From Paraburkholderia antibiotica (GTDB taxonomy: Bacteria > Pseudomonadota > Gammaproteobacteria > Burkholderiales > Burkholderiaceae): a stretch of DNA of 64,000 nt. This document shows, one piece after another, positions 8,960 through 18,606 of the stretch (within the stretch, counting starts at the first letter, position 1; each line of letters starts with the position of its first letter). The notes under the pieces were generated by a model, which saw only the letters and a program-made list of their open reading frames with translations, had not been told where the DNA came from and did not search any database. A program made the translations under genes and the position numbers. The stretch spans positions 248,001 through 312,000 of the forward strand of contig NZ_JABBFZ010000006.1 of NCBI RefSeq assembly GCF_012927125.1. The letters run 5' to 3'.

Positions 8960-10522
8960 ATGGATGCCGCTTTTGCCTTTCGTTGTCGCGCTGTTCGTTG
9001 CGCTCCCGTACGTTGCGCTGCTGTTCGTTACAGCGCCGTTCGTAGCAACGCGTTGCTTGCGGCTGTGCAGCGGCTTGCCGTCTGCGGCGTGGGTGTGGTG
9101 CTCAGCGCATGCACCGTTGGCCCCGATTTCCATCGCCCCGACGCGGTCGCGGTGTCGAGCTACACCACCGCACCGCTCGCGGCGAGCACCGTCGCATCGG
9201 CGGACCCCGGCGGTGCCGCGCAACACTTCGTGCCCGCGCAGACGCCAGGCGACGGCTGGTGGCGCGCGTTCGGCTCGCCGCTGCTGGACACGCTCGTCCA
9301 GCAGGCACTCGACGACAGCCCGACGCTCGCCGAGGCCCGCGCGAAACTCGAACAGGCGCAGCAGGACTATCGCGCGCAGGCAGGCGGCACACAATGGCCG
9401 AGCGTCGACGCGAATCTTTCCACAACACGCGAGAAGGTCGATCCGCAAGCACTCGGCTTCGGCGAACTCGCGCAGGGCCGCAGCTTCGCGCCGTTCACGC
9501 TGTACAGCGCGCAGGTCACGGTGTCGTACACGCTCGATCTGTTCGGCGCGAATCGCCGTGCGCTCGAAGCGGTGGCCGCGCAGGTCGACTATCAGCAGTA
9601 CGAACTCGAGGCCGCGCGCCTGACGGTCGCCGGCAATGTCGTGACGGCGGCGATCCGGCGCGCGTCGCTCGCGCGGCAGATCGCGCTCACCGAAGCACTG
9701 CTCGCTATCCAGACGGAGCAACTCGACATCGCCGGGCGGCGCTATCAGGCAGGCGGAATCGCCGAGGTCGATCTGTTGAGCCAACGCACGCTGGTGGAGC
9801 AAACGCGCGCGAGCTTGCCGCCGTTGCGCACCCAGCTCGCGCAGACCGATCACCAGCTCGCGATCTATCTGGGCCGGGCCCCGGCTGAACTCGCGACCAC
9901 GCACGATCTCGCCTCGCTCGATCTCGATACCCTGGTGCTGCCGACCGATCTGCCGCTGACCTTACCGTCGACGCTCGCGCAACAGCGGCCCGACATCCGC
10001 GCGTCCGAGGCGCTGTTGCATCAGGCCAGCGCGAACGTCGGCGTCGCGACCGCGAATATGTATCCGCGCATCACGCTGTCGGGCAGCGCGGCGACGGAAC
10101 GCCTGAACGTGGCGGATCTGCTGACGGGGTTCAATGTGTGGAGTTTCGGTGCGGGTCTCACGCAGCCGCTCTTTCACGGCGGCGAGCTGCTGGCTCGCAA
10201 GCGTTCGTCCGAAGCGGCGTGGCAGGCGGCGCTCGCCGTCTACAAACAGACCGTGCTGCAAGGGCTGCAACAGGTCGCCGACGCGCTGCGTGCGCTCGAT
10301 CAGGATGCGCTCGCGCTGCAGGCACTCGACGCCGCGCAGCGCAGCGCGCAACGCGCCGCCGGTATCGCCGGTGAGCGCTATGCGGCGGGCGGGATCAGTC
10401 AGTTGACGCTGCTCGACACGCAACGGCAGGCCTTGCAGACGGGACTCGATCGCACCAAAGCCGCCGCGCAACGCTATGCCGATACGGCGGCGCTGTATCA
10501 GGCGCTTGGCGCGCGGCCGTGA
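8960..10522 (+). CDS. NodT-family outer-membrane efflux lipoprotein (TolC-like)
   Basis: A 520-residue outer-membrane factor. The lipobox LSAC at Cys51 followed by TVGPDFHRP is diagnostic of RND/ABC outer-membrane lipoproteins. Two tandem coiled-coil halves follow, the first with GWWRAFGSPLLD and the second containing QRPDIRASEALLHQASANVG. ATG at 8960 has GAGGAAGG upstream. The first 35 residues are odd: a low-complexity Ala-Val-Arg-Cys repeat encoded by degenerate GCTGTTCGTTGCG-like units, lengthening the signal region. The true start could lie further in. It completes the tripartite exporter. Confidence 0.87.
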   Translation: MDAAFAFRCRAVRCAPVRCAAVRYSAVRSNALLAAVQRLAVCGVGVVLSACTVGPDFHRPDAVAVSSYTTAPLAASTVASADPGGAAQHFVPAQTPGDGWWRAFGSPLLDTLVQQALDDSPTLAEARAKLEQAQQDYRAQAGGTQWPSVDANLSTTREKVDPQALGFGELAQGRSFAPFTLYSAQVTVSYTLDLFGANRRALEAVAAQVDYQQYELEAARLTVAGNVVTAAIRRASLARQIALTEALLAIQTEQLDIAGRRYQAGGIAEVDLLSQRTLVEQTRASLPPLRTQLAQTDHQLAIYLGRAPAELATTHDLASLDLDTLVLPTDLPLTLPSTLAQQRPDIRASEALLHQASANVGVATANMYPRITLSGSAATERLNVADLLTGFNVWSFGAGLTQPLFHGGELLARKRSSEAAWQAALAVYKQTVLQGLQQVADALRALDQDALALQALDAAQRSAQRAAGIAGERYAAGGISQLTLLDTQRQALQTGLDRTKAAAQRYADTAALYQALGARP

Positions 10523-10667
10523 GCTGTGTGAGCCATAAGCCGCGAGGCTCAAGCCCGTAAGCCGTCGAAGCCGAAGCCAAGCCCGGCACGAAAGCCGCGC
10601 AACCCGTGCCCGCATCGGCCGCCTGCAATGAAGGTTGGCTGCCGTTCGCGCGGTCGCCGAACCGCAA

Positions 10668-11867
10668 TCAGCGCCGTACCTTGTTCAACACCAGATACGC
10701 GAACGTGCCGATCACGATGCCCCAGAACGCGGAGCCGAGGCCGAGGAAGGTCATGCCCGACGCGGTCGCCAGAAACGTGATGACCGAGGCTTCGCGATGG
10801 TCTTCGTCCTGGATCGCGCCCATCACGTTCGTCGTGATCGCGCCGATCAGCGCAAGGCCCGCGAGAATCGCGACGAACTCTTTCGGCAACATCGTGAACA
10901 GCGCAACGATCGCGCCGGCGAAAGTGCCGCCGATCAGATAGAACACACCGTTTGCAATGCCGGCGATATAGCGCCTGTCGGCATCGTCGTGCGCATCCTT
11001 GCCGGTGCACAGCGCCGCGGTAATCGCGGCGATCACGATCGTGATGCCGCCGAAAAACGCCACGCCGATCGACGCGATACTCGTCGCGGTAATGATCGGC
11101 CTGGCCGGCGTGTGATAGCCGGACACACGCAGAATCGCCATGCCAGGCAGAAACTGCCCGGTCAGACTCACGACGACGAGCGGCAACGCGAAGCTCAGCG
11201 TCGAACCCAGCGTCCATTCGGGCTGGATGAAAATCGGCCGCGTGGCATGCAGCGGCAACTCGCTCAGATGCGCGTCGCCCAGCGCGATGGCGAGCACCAC
11301 CCCCGTCAACAGCACCAGCACGATGCAATAGCGCGGCAAACAGCGCTTGAAAACGATGTACGCGGCGATCATGCCGAACGCCAGCGCCGGCATCGACGCG
11401 GCGGCCGCGAACGCGTGCGTGCCGAACTGCAGCAGAATGCCGGCCATCATCCCGCAGGCGATGCCTTTGGGAATACTGCGCACCATCCGGTCGAAATAGC
11501 CGGACACGCCGATCAGCAGAATGATCACCGCCGCGGTGATGTACGCGCCGACCGCCTGATGCAGCGTCAGCGCCGGAAACAGACCGACCAGCAGCGCGGT
11601 GCCGGGCGCCGACCATGCGGTGACAACCGGCACTTTCAGTTTCCAGCTCGCGAAGATGCCCGACACGGCCGCGCCGATCGAGATGCCCCATACCCACGAA
11701 GCCACCATCTCGTTGGGCATGTGCGCCGCTTGCGCCGCCTGAAAGAAGATCACGAGCGGACCGGCGTAGGAAATCAGCACGGCCAGAAAACCCGCCACGA
11801 TGGCGGAAACCGACCAGTCGGTCGCGATGGAGCGCGTCGTCGGCGCCTGACTATTCGTGGAATTCAT
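10668..11867 (-). CDS. benE: Benzoate/H+ symporter BenE
   Basis: A 399-residue inner-membrane protein with about 11-12 helices, matching the benzoate:proton symporter family throughout (MPNEMVASWVWGISIGAA, VVTAWSAPGTALL, LTGQFLPGMAILR). I chose the ATG at 11867, where homology begins. It lies downstream of benD in the same direction but is separated by 251 bp that include a strong hairpin, so it may be transcribed partly independently. It supplies substrate to BenABC. Confidence 0.92.
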   Translation of the reverse strand: MNSTNSQAPTTRSIATDWSVSAIVAGFLAVLISYAGPLVIFFQAAQAAHMPNEMVASWVWGISIGAAVSGIFASWKLKVPVVTAWSAPGTALLVGLFPALTLHQAVGAYITAAVIILLIGVSGYFDRMVRSIPKGIACGMMAGILLQFGTHAFAAAASMPALAFGMIAAYIVFKRCLPRYCIVLVLLTGVVLAIALGDAHLSELPLHATRPIFIQPEWTLGSTLSFALPLVVVSLTGQFLPGMAILRVSGYHTPARPIITATSIASIGVAFFGGITIVIAAITAALCTGKDAHDDADRRYIAGIANGVFYLIGGTFAGAIVALFTMLPKEFVAILAGLALIGAITTNVMGAIQDEDHREASVITFLATASGMTFLGLGSAFWGIVIGTFAYLVLNKVRR

Positions 11868-12048
11868 CGTTGATATGGGTCGAGGCAGTGCGCCAGGCCT
11901 GAACCGAAGCGCGTTGCGCGCGTTCAGGCAGCGAGATCGTTCCGGGCCGACAGTATGGAGGACAACCGCAGCGGAGCATATGGGCACCGTTCATATTTTC
12001 CGCGTCATTTCCGCGTAATGCGAAGGGAGGAGCGAACAGCAACAGGAA

Positions 12049-12087
12049 GGGCATCGGCGCGAGCCGTTTCGGCCGCGCGCGATGCCC
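12049..12087 (-). terminator. Hairpin between benD and benE, possible terminator or attenuator
   Basis: GGGCATCG (12049-12056) pairs with CGATGCCC (12080-12087), and further imperfect pairing fills most of the interior. The run after it on the minus strand is only weakly T-rich, so termination would be partial. It could set the ratio of benABCD to benE expression. Confidence 0.4.
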
Positions 12088-12118
12088 CGTTGTATGGCGA
12101 GCCGAAGCGCGCCGGGCT

Positions 12119-12910
12119 TTAACCCAGGTCGCCGCCGCCGACCGGCAGTACCGTGCCGGTGATGTACGACGCTTCGTCCGATGCGAGGAACAGGATCGCG
12201 TTGACCTGTTCGTCGATCGTGCCATAGCGATGCATCAGGCTCGACCCGATGGTCTGATCGACGATGCCCTGGTACCACGTCGCTTCCTGCTCGCTTTGCG
12301 GCGCGGTGTTGCGCGGCACGCGGCGCGGCGGCGCTTCGGTACCGCCGGTCGCGATCGCGTTGATACGAATGCCGCGCTCGGCGTTCTCGAACGCGAGGCT
12401 CGCGGTCAGCGCATTGACGCCGCCCTTCGACGCCGCATACGGCACGCGGTAAATGCTGCGCGTCGCAATCGACGACACGTTGACGATCGCGCCACTGCTG
12501 CGCTTGAGCATCTCCGGCAGCACCGCATGGCAGCACCACAGCGTCGGGAACAGCGAGCGCCGCACCTCGGCTTCGATCTGCTCGGCCTCGTAGGCTTCGT
12601 ACGGCTTCGCCCAGATCGTGCCGCCGACGTTGTTGATCAGCGCGTCGATGCGACCGAACGTGTCGATTGCGAACGCCGTCATCGCGAGCGCGCCCGCATA
12701 GGTTTCGAGGTCGGCGATGAACGCGCGCGCCTCGCCGCCTGCGCGTGCGATTTCCTCGGCCACTTCGTGCACGATCGGCGAACGGTCGACCAGCACCACA
12801 GCCGCGCCTTCGCGCGCCGCGCGCAACGCGACGCCGCGGCCGATGCCCTGACCCGCGCCGGTCACGACGAGAACCTTGTCCTTGAAGCGATCGATAAAGG
12901 TCGAAGTCAT
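12119..12910 (-). CDS. benD: Benzoate cis-diol dehydrogenase BenD
   Basis: A 263-residue SDR enzyme that oxidises 1,6-dihydroxycyclohexa-2,4-diene-1-carboxylate to catechol with loss of CO2. It shows VVTGAGQGIGRGVALRA, NNVGG near residue 90, the catalytic serine in VNVSSIATR and YAASK, and the BenD/XylL-type tail TEAPPRRVPRN. The ATG at 12910 is one base after the benC stop, so the two are co-translated. Catechol-cleaving genes are not in this window. Confidence 0.93.
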   Translation of the reverse strand: MTSTFIDRFKDKVLVVTGAGQGIGRGVALRAAREGAAVVLVDRSPIVHEVAEEIARAGGEARAFIADLETYAGALAMTAFAIDTFGRIDALINNVGGTIWAKPYEAYEAEQIEAEVRRSLFPTLWCCHAVLPEMLKRSSGAIVNVSSIATRSIYRVPYAASKGGVNALTASLAFENAERGIRINAIATGGTEAPPRRVPRNTAPQSEQEATWYQGIVDQTIGSSLMHRYGTIDEQVNAILFLASDEASYITGTVLPVGGGDLG

Positions 12911-12911
12911 A

Positions 12912-13952
<1,041 letters not shown>

Positions 13953-14444
13953 CTAGATGTGGTAGATGTCGATAACCTGATTGATGTAGTCGTTCTTCAG
14001 TACGACGTACTTGCTCAGGATTTGCGGCTGCGCGCCGTTGAAGTCGATCACGTAGCGCGACATGCCGAAGTAGCTGTAATTCGTGCGATAGCGATGGCTC
14101 AGCGTGTGCCAGTTGAAGCGCACCGTGTAGACACCGTTCTCCTCGCTCTCCACTTCGACGTTGGCCACGTTGTGGCTCGTGCGCGTGTCGGGCATCGTCG
14201 CGCTCGAACGCTCGGTCTTGATGCGGAACACGCGGTCTTCGAGGCCCAGGCGGTTCGGGTAGTAGATCAGCGAGATCTCGCGCTGCGGATCGGTGACGAG
14301 CTTGTCCTCGTCATCCCACGACGGCATCCAGAACGATGCGTCCGGGTGATAGCAGGTCAGCCACTCGTCCCACTGCTCGTCGTCGAGCAGGCGGCTTTCG
14401 CGGAACAGGAAGGCCTGAATGTCGGTGATGGCGATCTTGCTCAT
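13953..14444 (-). CDS. benB: Benzoate 1,2-dioxygenase small (beta) subunit BenB
   Basis: A 163-residue cone-shaped ring-hydroxylating dioxygenase beta subunit ([35 protein letters not shown], and the C-terminal [16 protein letters not shown]). It stabilises the alpha3beta3 oxygenase and has no metal centre of its own. Its ATG overlaps the benA stop (ATGA), giving translational coupling; benC follows after 24 bp. Confidence 0.94.
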   Translation of the reverse strand: MSKIAITDIQAFLFRESRLLDDEQWDEWLTCYHPDASFWMPSWDDEDKLVTDPQREISLIYYPNRLGLEDRVFRIKTERSSATMPDTRTSHNVANVEVESEENGVYTVRFNWHTLSHRYRTNYSYFGMSRYVIDFNGAQPQILSKYVVLKNDYINQVIDIYHI

Positions 14445-15808
14445 GCGAGGCTCCCTTGCGCGTTCAGCGCTTTTTTCATCGTGTCGACCCAGTAACGGTG
14501 CTGCACCGTGTAAAGCCCTTCGTCTTCGGTCTTCACGCCGCTCATCACCGGGTTCAGGCCGATGCGTTGCGCCGCTTCGTCCGGACCGTCGATCCAGTGC
14601 TTCGAACCACGGCACATGTCGTTCCATTCGACCGCGCGACCCGCGTAGCCGAGCTGGCAGGCGCGGAATTCCTCGAGGTCGTCGGGCGTCGCCATACCGC
14701 TGACGTTGAAGAAGTCTTCGTACTGACGGATGCGGCGCGAGCGCGCTTCGTCGGACTCGCCCTTCGGCGCGATGCAGTAGATCGTCACTTCGGTCTTGTT
14801 GACCGACAGTGGACGCAGCACGCGAATCTGCGAGCCAAACTGGTCCATCAGGTACACGTTCGGATAGAGACACAGGTTGCGCGAGTTCTGGATCATCCAG
14901 TCCGCGCGCTCGGCGCCGCAGCGTGCGGCGAATTCTTCGCGGCGGCTGAAGTTCGGCCGGTCTTCCGGATTGGACCAGCGCGTCCACAGCAGCATATGGC
15001 CGTGCTCGAACGCGTAGAAACCGCCGCCCTGACGTCCCCAGGTACCGGCGTCCATCGCGCGGATGTTGTCTTCGCGCGCGTTCTCTTCCTTGCGGTGATT
15101 GGTGGTTGCCGCGTAGTTCCAGTGCACCGCCGACACGTGGTAGCCGTCCGCGCCGTTTTCGGCGGTCAGCTTCCAGTTGCCTTCGTACGTGTAGGTCGAC
15201 GAACCGCGCAGCACTTCCAGTCCGTCTTCCGACTGGTCGACGATCATGTCGATGATGCGGGCGGCCTCGCCGAGGAACGTCTCGAGCGGCGGCACGTCTT
15301 CGCTCAGGCTGCCGAACAGGAAGCCGCGATAGTTGGCGAAGCGCGCGAGCTTCTTCAGATCGTGCGAGCCTTCCTTGTTGAAGCAGTCGGGATAGCCAGC
15401 TTCCGTCGGGTCTTTGACCTTCAGCAGCTTGCCGCTGTTGTTGAACGTCCAGCCGTGGAACGGGCAGGTATAGGTTGCCTTGTTGCCGCGCTTGTGGCGG
15501 CACAGCATCGCGCCGCGGTGCGTACACGAATTGATGAACGCGTTCAGTTCGCCCTGACGATTGCGCGCGATCACGACCGGCTGACGGCCCATGTAGGTCG
15601 TGAAGTAATCGTTGTTGTTCGGCACCTGGCTCTCATGCGCGAGATAAATCCAGTTGCCCTCGAAAATGTGCTGCATTTCGAGTTCGAACAGACGTTCGTC
15701 GGTGAAGGCGCTGCGGTGCAGGCGGTAGTCGCCGCTCTCGCGGTCTTCCACGAGGAAGTCGTCGATGTTCTTCAGTTGCGGAGTGTGATCCGGGTAGATC
15801 GGAATCAT
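14441..15808 (-). CDS. benA: Benzoate 1,2-dioxygenase large (alpha) subunit BenA
   Basis: A 455-residue Rieske oxygenase that dihydroxylates benzoate. The Rieske cluster motif is seen as CTHRG then CPFHGW (about residues 92-117), and the mononuclear iron site lies in [13 protein letters not shown] (two histidines, with the bridging Asp before them). ATG at 15808 follows CAGGAGACAACC. First gene of benABCD, transcribed away from the LysR regulator at 16298. Substituted benzoates could also be substrates; I cannot tell from sequence. Confidence 0.95.
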   Translation of the reverse strand: MIPIYPDHTPQLKNIDDFLVEDRESGDYRLHRSAFTDERLFELEMQHIFEGNWIYLAHESQVPNNNDYFTTYMGRQPVVIARNRQGELNAFINSCTHRGAMLCRHKRGNKATYTCPFHGWTFNNSGKLLKVKDPTEAGYPDCFNKEGSHDLKKLARFANYRGFLFGSLSEDVPPLETFLGEAARIIDMIVDQSEDGLEVLRGSSTYTYEGNWKLTAENGADGYHVSAVHWNYAATTNHRKEENAREDNIRAMDAGTWGRQGGGFYAFEHGHMLLWTRWSNPEDRPNFSRREEFAARCGAERADWMIQNSRNLCLYPNVYLMDQFGSQIRVLRPLSVNKTEVTIYCIAPKGESDEARSRRIRQYEDFFNVSGMATPDDLEEFRACQLGYAGRAVEWNDMCRGSKHWIDGPDEAAQRIGLNPVMSGVKTEDEGLYTVQHRYWVDTMKKALNAQGSLA

Positions 15809-15936
15809 GGTTGTCTCCTGATGCGGACAGTCGGTGCGCGCAAAGCGCGCGCGTAGGGAACAGCCTGCCTGCGGCGAGGCCGGTTGATTTGGTCTTGTTA
15901 CGTCGGGGAATGGAGGCGGGGTGCCTCCGTCGAAGC

Positions 15937-16080
15937 TCAGGCCACGGTGCGTAGGCGCGAGACCTTCAGCACGGGAAGCGCGACCTGGTGCCTGAGCGGA
16001 TCCACTTGCGGATCCGCTTTGCATTGCGCGGTATCGCCAGAGAACCCTTTCATAAGGGTTTCGATTTCAGCATGTCTCAT
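15937..16080 (-). CDS. Possible 47-aa leader ORF upstream of benA
   Basis: Starting at ATG 16080, with AGGAG six bases upstream, this frame encodes a 47-residue peptide beginning [15 protein letters not shown] and ending 128 bp before benA. The strong ribosome site and its position in the benA leader make translation plausible, but I know no family and it may be chance. Two hairpins (16043-16060 and 15995-16018) fall within it. Confidence 0.25.
   Translation of the reverse strand: MRHAEIETLMKGFSGDTAQCKADPQVDPLRHQVALPVLKVSRLRTVA
15995..16018 (-). repeat. 9-bp-stem hairpin in benA leader
   Basis: AGCGGATCC and GGATCCGCT are separated by six bases, a perfect stem about 190 bp before benA. There is no T-run after it on the minus strand, so on that strand it is not a classical terminator. 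Confidence 0.5.
16043..16060 (-). repeat. 7-bp-stem hairpin in benA leader
   Basis: AACCCTT and AAGGGTT pair perfectly around a four-base loop. It precedes the larger hairpin at 15995-16018 in the direction of benA transcription and overlaps codons 7-13 of the possible short ORF. Confidence 0.45.
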
Positions 16081-16183
16081 TGCTGCTCCTGAACTCTTTC
16101 TAGGTCTTGGATCCCATGCGCCAGCGAGGCTCGCGCAGTCTCCGGGGGGACCGACCGACGCTTTCGACCAGAACCGAGTGTCA

Positions 16184-16198
16184 ATGCCCGGAAGGTAT
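16184..16198 (-). promoter_or_regulatory. Imperfect BenM/CatM-type site overlapping a -35 of benA
   Basis: On the minus strand this reads ATAC-N7-GCAT, one base from the known ATAC-N7-GTAT consensus of the BenM/CatM regulators. It directly abuts TTGACA at 16184-16179 (minus), so a bound regulator would contact or block polymerase at the benA promoter. Confidence 0.5.
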
Positions 16199-16278
16199 AA
16201 TTTTTCGGTGCGTCTGCCGTAACTGAAGGATAGTTGCCCATCATTCGCATCGTCCAACACTGATTTAGTATCACGACG

Positions 16279-16293
16279 ATACTTAAAAGGTAT
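16279..16293 (+). promoter_or_regulatory. Perfect BenM/CatM-type operator ATAC-N7-GTAT
   Basis: ATAC (16279-16282), seven bases, GTAT (16290-16293): an exact match to the published BenM/CatM recognition pattern. It ends five bases before the regulator's ATG and covers its AAAAGG ribosome site. A second repeat, AGTATC-N5-GATACT (16268-16284), overlaps it. This implies autoregulation as well as control of benA. Confidence 0.65.
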
Positions 16294-16297
16294 TTTT

Positions 16298-17224
16298 ATG
16301 GAACTGCGTCATCTGCGCTACTTCGTGGCGGTTGCCGAAGAATGCAACGTCACCCGGGCCGCCAAACGTCTGCACATTGCGCAGCCCCCGCTCAGCCGCC
16401 AGATCCAGCAACTCGAAGACACGCTCGGCGTGCAACTGTTCGAGCGCAATTCTCGGCCGCTGAAGCTGACCGAGGCGGGCCGCTTCTTCTATTCGCACGC
16501 GGTGCAGTTGCTCGCGCAGACCACCGAAATCGAGGCGATGACGCGGCGGGTCGGCAAGATCGAGCGCAGTCTGTCGGTCGGCTTCGTCGGCTCGACGTTG
16601 TACGGGATGCTGCCGAAGATCATCCGGCGCTTTCGCACCGAGAACAGCGCGGTCGAGCTGAGCCTGCACGAGCTGTCGACGATGGATCAGATCAAGGCCC
16701 TGAAGGAAGGCCGTATCGACGTCGGCTTCGGCCGTATTCGCCACGAAGACCCGAGCATCCGACGCGTCGTGCTGCGTGAGGAGCGGATGATCGTCGCGCT
16801 GCCGATGGGGCATCCGCTGGTCGATACGAAACCGGTATTGTCGCTGCACGATCTCGTCAGCGAAACGCTGATCATCTTTCCGAAGTCGCCGCGGCCGAGT
16901 TATGCGGACCAGGTGCTCGCCGCGTTTCACGATCGCGCGTTGAAGCCGCATCGGCTGTACGAAACCCGCGAGTTGCAGATCGCGCTCGGGCTGGTCGGCG
17001 CGGGCGAAGGCATTTCGATCGTGCCGGCCAGCGTGAACGGGCTGCAGCGCGGCGACGTCGCATACAAGGACCTCGACGACCCGAACCTCGTGTCGCCGAT
17101 CATCATGAGCATGCGTATGCTTGATGAATCGGCCGACATCAAGCGGATGCTCGAGCTGATCTACACGCTCTACGAAGAAGGGCACATGACGTATCAGCAG
17201 CCTTCGCATCAAGAGCAGCGGTAG
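16298..17224 (+). CDS. benM: LysR-type benzoate/muconate regulator (BenM/CatM-like)
   Basis: A 308-residue LysR protein. The N-terminal winged helix (MELRHLRYFVAVAEECNVTR to about residue 60) includes AQPPLSRQIQQLE, typical of the BenM/CatM/CatR branch. The effector domain keeps VGFVGSTLYGMLP and GLVGAGEGISIVPAS, matching BenM positions. It is divergent from benABCD and flanked by ATAC-N7-GTAT sites, which supports control of ben genes in response to benzoate and/or cis,cis-muconate. It could equally be called CatR/CatM-like. Confidence 0.88.
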   Translation: MELRHLRYFVAVAEECNVTRAAKRLHIAQPPLSRQIQQLEDTLGVQLFERNSRPLKLTEAGRFFYSHAVQLLAQTTEIEAMTRRVGKIERSLSVGFVGSTLYGMLPKIIRRFRTENSAVELSLHELSTMDQIKALKEGRIDVGFGRIRHEDPSIRRVVLREERMIVALPMGHPLVDTKPVLSLHDLVSETLIIFPKSPRPSYADQVLAAFHDRALKPHRLYETRELQIALGLVGAGEGISIVPASVNGLQRGDVAYKDLDDPNLVSPIIMSMRMLDESADIKRMLELIYTLYEEGHMTYQQPSHQEQR

Positions 17225-17390
17225 CATCAGTAGCAGCGGTAGCGCGGTTTCACCCTCCTCTTTCTTCCCTCCCCCTCGCATCGCACCGATGGCGCCCACC
17301 CGTCTTGCAGCATCGTCGCAAGGCGAGGCGCTTGCGCGCGTCCTCGCACGCATCCGGACAGATCCCTACTGGCGCGCAGCCGCAACCAAG

Positions 17391-17402
17391 TTGTATGGAC
17401 AA
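17391..17402. promoter_or_regulatory. TTGT-N4-ACAA palindromic site
   Basis: TTGTATGGACAA resembles the downstream copy at 17578 (TTGTCTATACAA). Two TTGT/ACAA sites about 187 bp apart before one operon suggest a single GntR/HutC-like regulator, possibly looping. Confidence 0.35.
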
Positions 17403-17406
17403 GATG

Positions 17407-17418
17407 TTTCACGTGAAA
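17407..17418. promoter_or_regulatory. 12-bp perfect palindrome TTTCACGTGAAA
   Basis: A perfect 12-bp inverted repeat four bases after the TTGTATGGACAA site. The factor is unknown; such E-box-like sequences fit several one-component regulators. Confidence 0.35.
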
Positions 17419-17577
17419 TAAATCGCCGCCAAAAATAAAAATCAGGCACCGGCCACAGGTTCCACAAATTCGCCGCAAACCCATATAAATAAAGCGTTTA
17501 TACGGATTTCACCGCAGCACAAAAACCCTACCCTAGGCACTAACCCCGATTGTTCGTCTTTACCTGTACGGGATAAT

Positions 17578-17589
17578 TTGTCTATACAA
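17578..17589. promoter_or_regulatory. HutC-like palindrome TTGTCTATACAA next to a -10 element
   Basis: The sequence is close to the TTGTATATACAA pattern recognised by HutC repressors of histidine utilisation. It directly follows GATAAT (17572-17577), so a bound repressor would cover the transcription start region. Confidence 0.45.
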
Positions 17590-17703
17590 CATAGCACCCC
17601 AGAGCATGGGCCACCACACCCGGACATGTTCAGGTCCACGCCCGCAAGGCAAGGCTGCCGTTGCCCGAAATTCCAGATCAGGCCGTCCAACCCCGGAGAC
17701 TTT

Positions 17704-18462
17704 ATGAAGAAACTTGCCTTGTCCGTCGCCATCGCGCTCGCCGCCAGCGGCGCGTTCGCCAAAGAGTGGTCCACCGTGCGCTTCGGCGTCGATGCGAGCT
17801 ACGCGCCGTTCGAATCGAAAGCGCCTGACGGCAAGCTGGTCGGCTTCGACGTCGACCTAGGCAACGAAATCTGCCGCCGCCTGAATGCGAAGTGCGTGTG
17901 GGTCGAACAGGACTTCGACGGGATGATTCCGGGCCTGAAGGCGAAGAAATTCGACGGCGTGCTGTCGTCGATGACGATCACGCCGCAGCGCGCCGAGCAG
18001 GTCGCGTTCTCGACCAGGCTGTTCAATACGCCGACGCGCCTCATCGCGAAGAAAGGCGCGCCGCTGCAGCCGACGGCCGCGTCGCTGAAGGGCAAGACGA
18101 TCGGCGTCGAACAAGGCACGATCCAGGAAACCTACGCCAAGGAAAACTGGGCGCCCAAGGGCGTGAACGTGCTGCCCTACCAGAACCAGGATCAGGTCTA
18201 CGCCGACCTGCTGACGGGCCGCCTCGACGCCGCGCTGCAGGACGAAGTGCAGGCCGACATCGGCTTCCTGAAGACCCCGCGCGGCGCGGGCTTCGCGTTC
18301 GCCGGCGCGGAAATCCCGACCGGCGCGGCCGCGATCGGCCTGCGCAAGGACGACCCGGAACTGAAGGACAAGATCGACAAGGCGATCGCCGACATGATCA
18401 AGGACGGCACGTACAGGAAGATCGAGTCGAAGTATTTCTCGTTCGACGTGTACGGCGGCTAA
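17704..18462 (+). CDS. hisJ: Periplasmic basic amino acid-binding protein (HisJ/ArgT-like)
   Basis: A 252-residue solute-binding protein with a cleavable signal peptide (MKKLALSVAIALAASGAFA), then the family start TVRFGVDASYAPFESKAPDGKLVGFDVDLG. GGAGA precedes the ATG at 17704. With the following two permeases and ATPase it forms a histidine or lysine/arginine/ornithine importer. The ligand cannot be fixed from sequence; a HutC-like operator upstream favours histidine. Confidence 0.85.
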   Translation: MKKLALSVAIALAASGAFAKEWSTVRFGVDASYAPFESKAPDGKLVGFDVDLGNEICRRLNAKCVWVEQDFDGMIPGLKAKKFDGVLSSMTITPQRAEQVAFSTRLFNTPTRLIAKKGAPLQPTAASLKGKTIGVEQGTIQETYAKENWAPKGVNVLPYQNQDQVYADLLTGRLDAALQDEVQADIGFLKTPRGAGFAFAGAEIPTGAAAIGLRKDDPELKDKIDKAIADMIKDGTYRKIESKYFSFDVYGG

Positions 18463-18483
18463 GCCCCCGTTCGCCTGACGCGT

Positions 18484-18503
18484 GCCGATCCGCAACGATC
18501 GGC
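18484..18503 (+). terminator. Hairpin between binding protein and permease genes
   Basis: GCCGATC (18484-18490) and GATCGGC (18497-18503) form a 7-bp stem with a six-base loop 22 bp after the hisJ stop. There is no T-run. Intercistronic hairpins here commonly stabilise the binding-protein mRNA so that it is made in excess over the membrane parts. Confidence 0.4.
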
Positions 18504-18606
18504 TAGTCGCGCGCGCGGCCGGGCCCTTGCCCACGCCGCGCTCGTCCACCCAGGCCCTGGCCTTTCGCGCCGCCACGCGCAGCGCGCCTTCATCAAGGAC
18601 ACTCCC

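Larger units (their letters stand above)
15809..16297. other. benA-benM divergent regulatory region (no established gene)
   Basis: This 489-bp region holds the two BenM-type sites, two hairpins in the benA leader and the possible short ORF described separately. A perfect TATAAT lies at 16196-16201 on the plus strand, about 100 bp before the regulator, without a good -35. A TTGACA lies at 16184-16179 on the minus strand toward benA with no good -10 at normal spacing, which would suit an activator-dependent promoter. Confidence 0.6.
17225..17703. other. Regulatory region before the basic amino acid ABC transporter
   Basis: This 479-bp stretch shows no convincing gene. It is AT-richer than its surroundings and contains three short palindromes (17391-17402, 17407-17418, 17578-17589) plus a GATAAT at 17572-17577 that could be a -10 element with a weak TTGTTC 16 bases upstream. 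These probably control the transporter operon starting at 17704. Confidence 0.55.

Noticed and set aside
16196..16201. TATAAT as a strong constitutive promoter for benM
   Set aside because: It lacks a matching -35 at normal spacing, so it is noted in the regulatory region but not called as a promoter.
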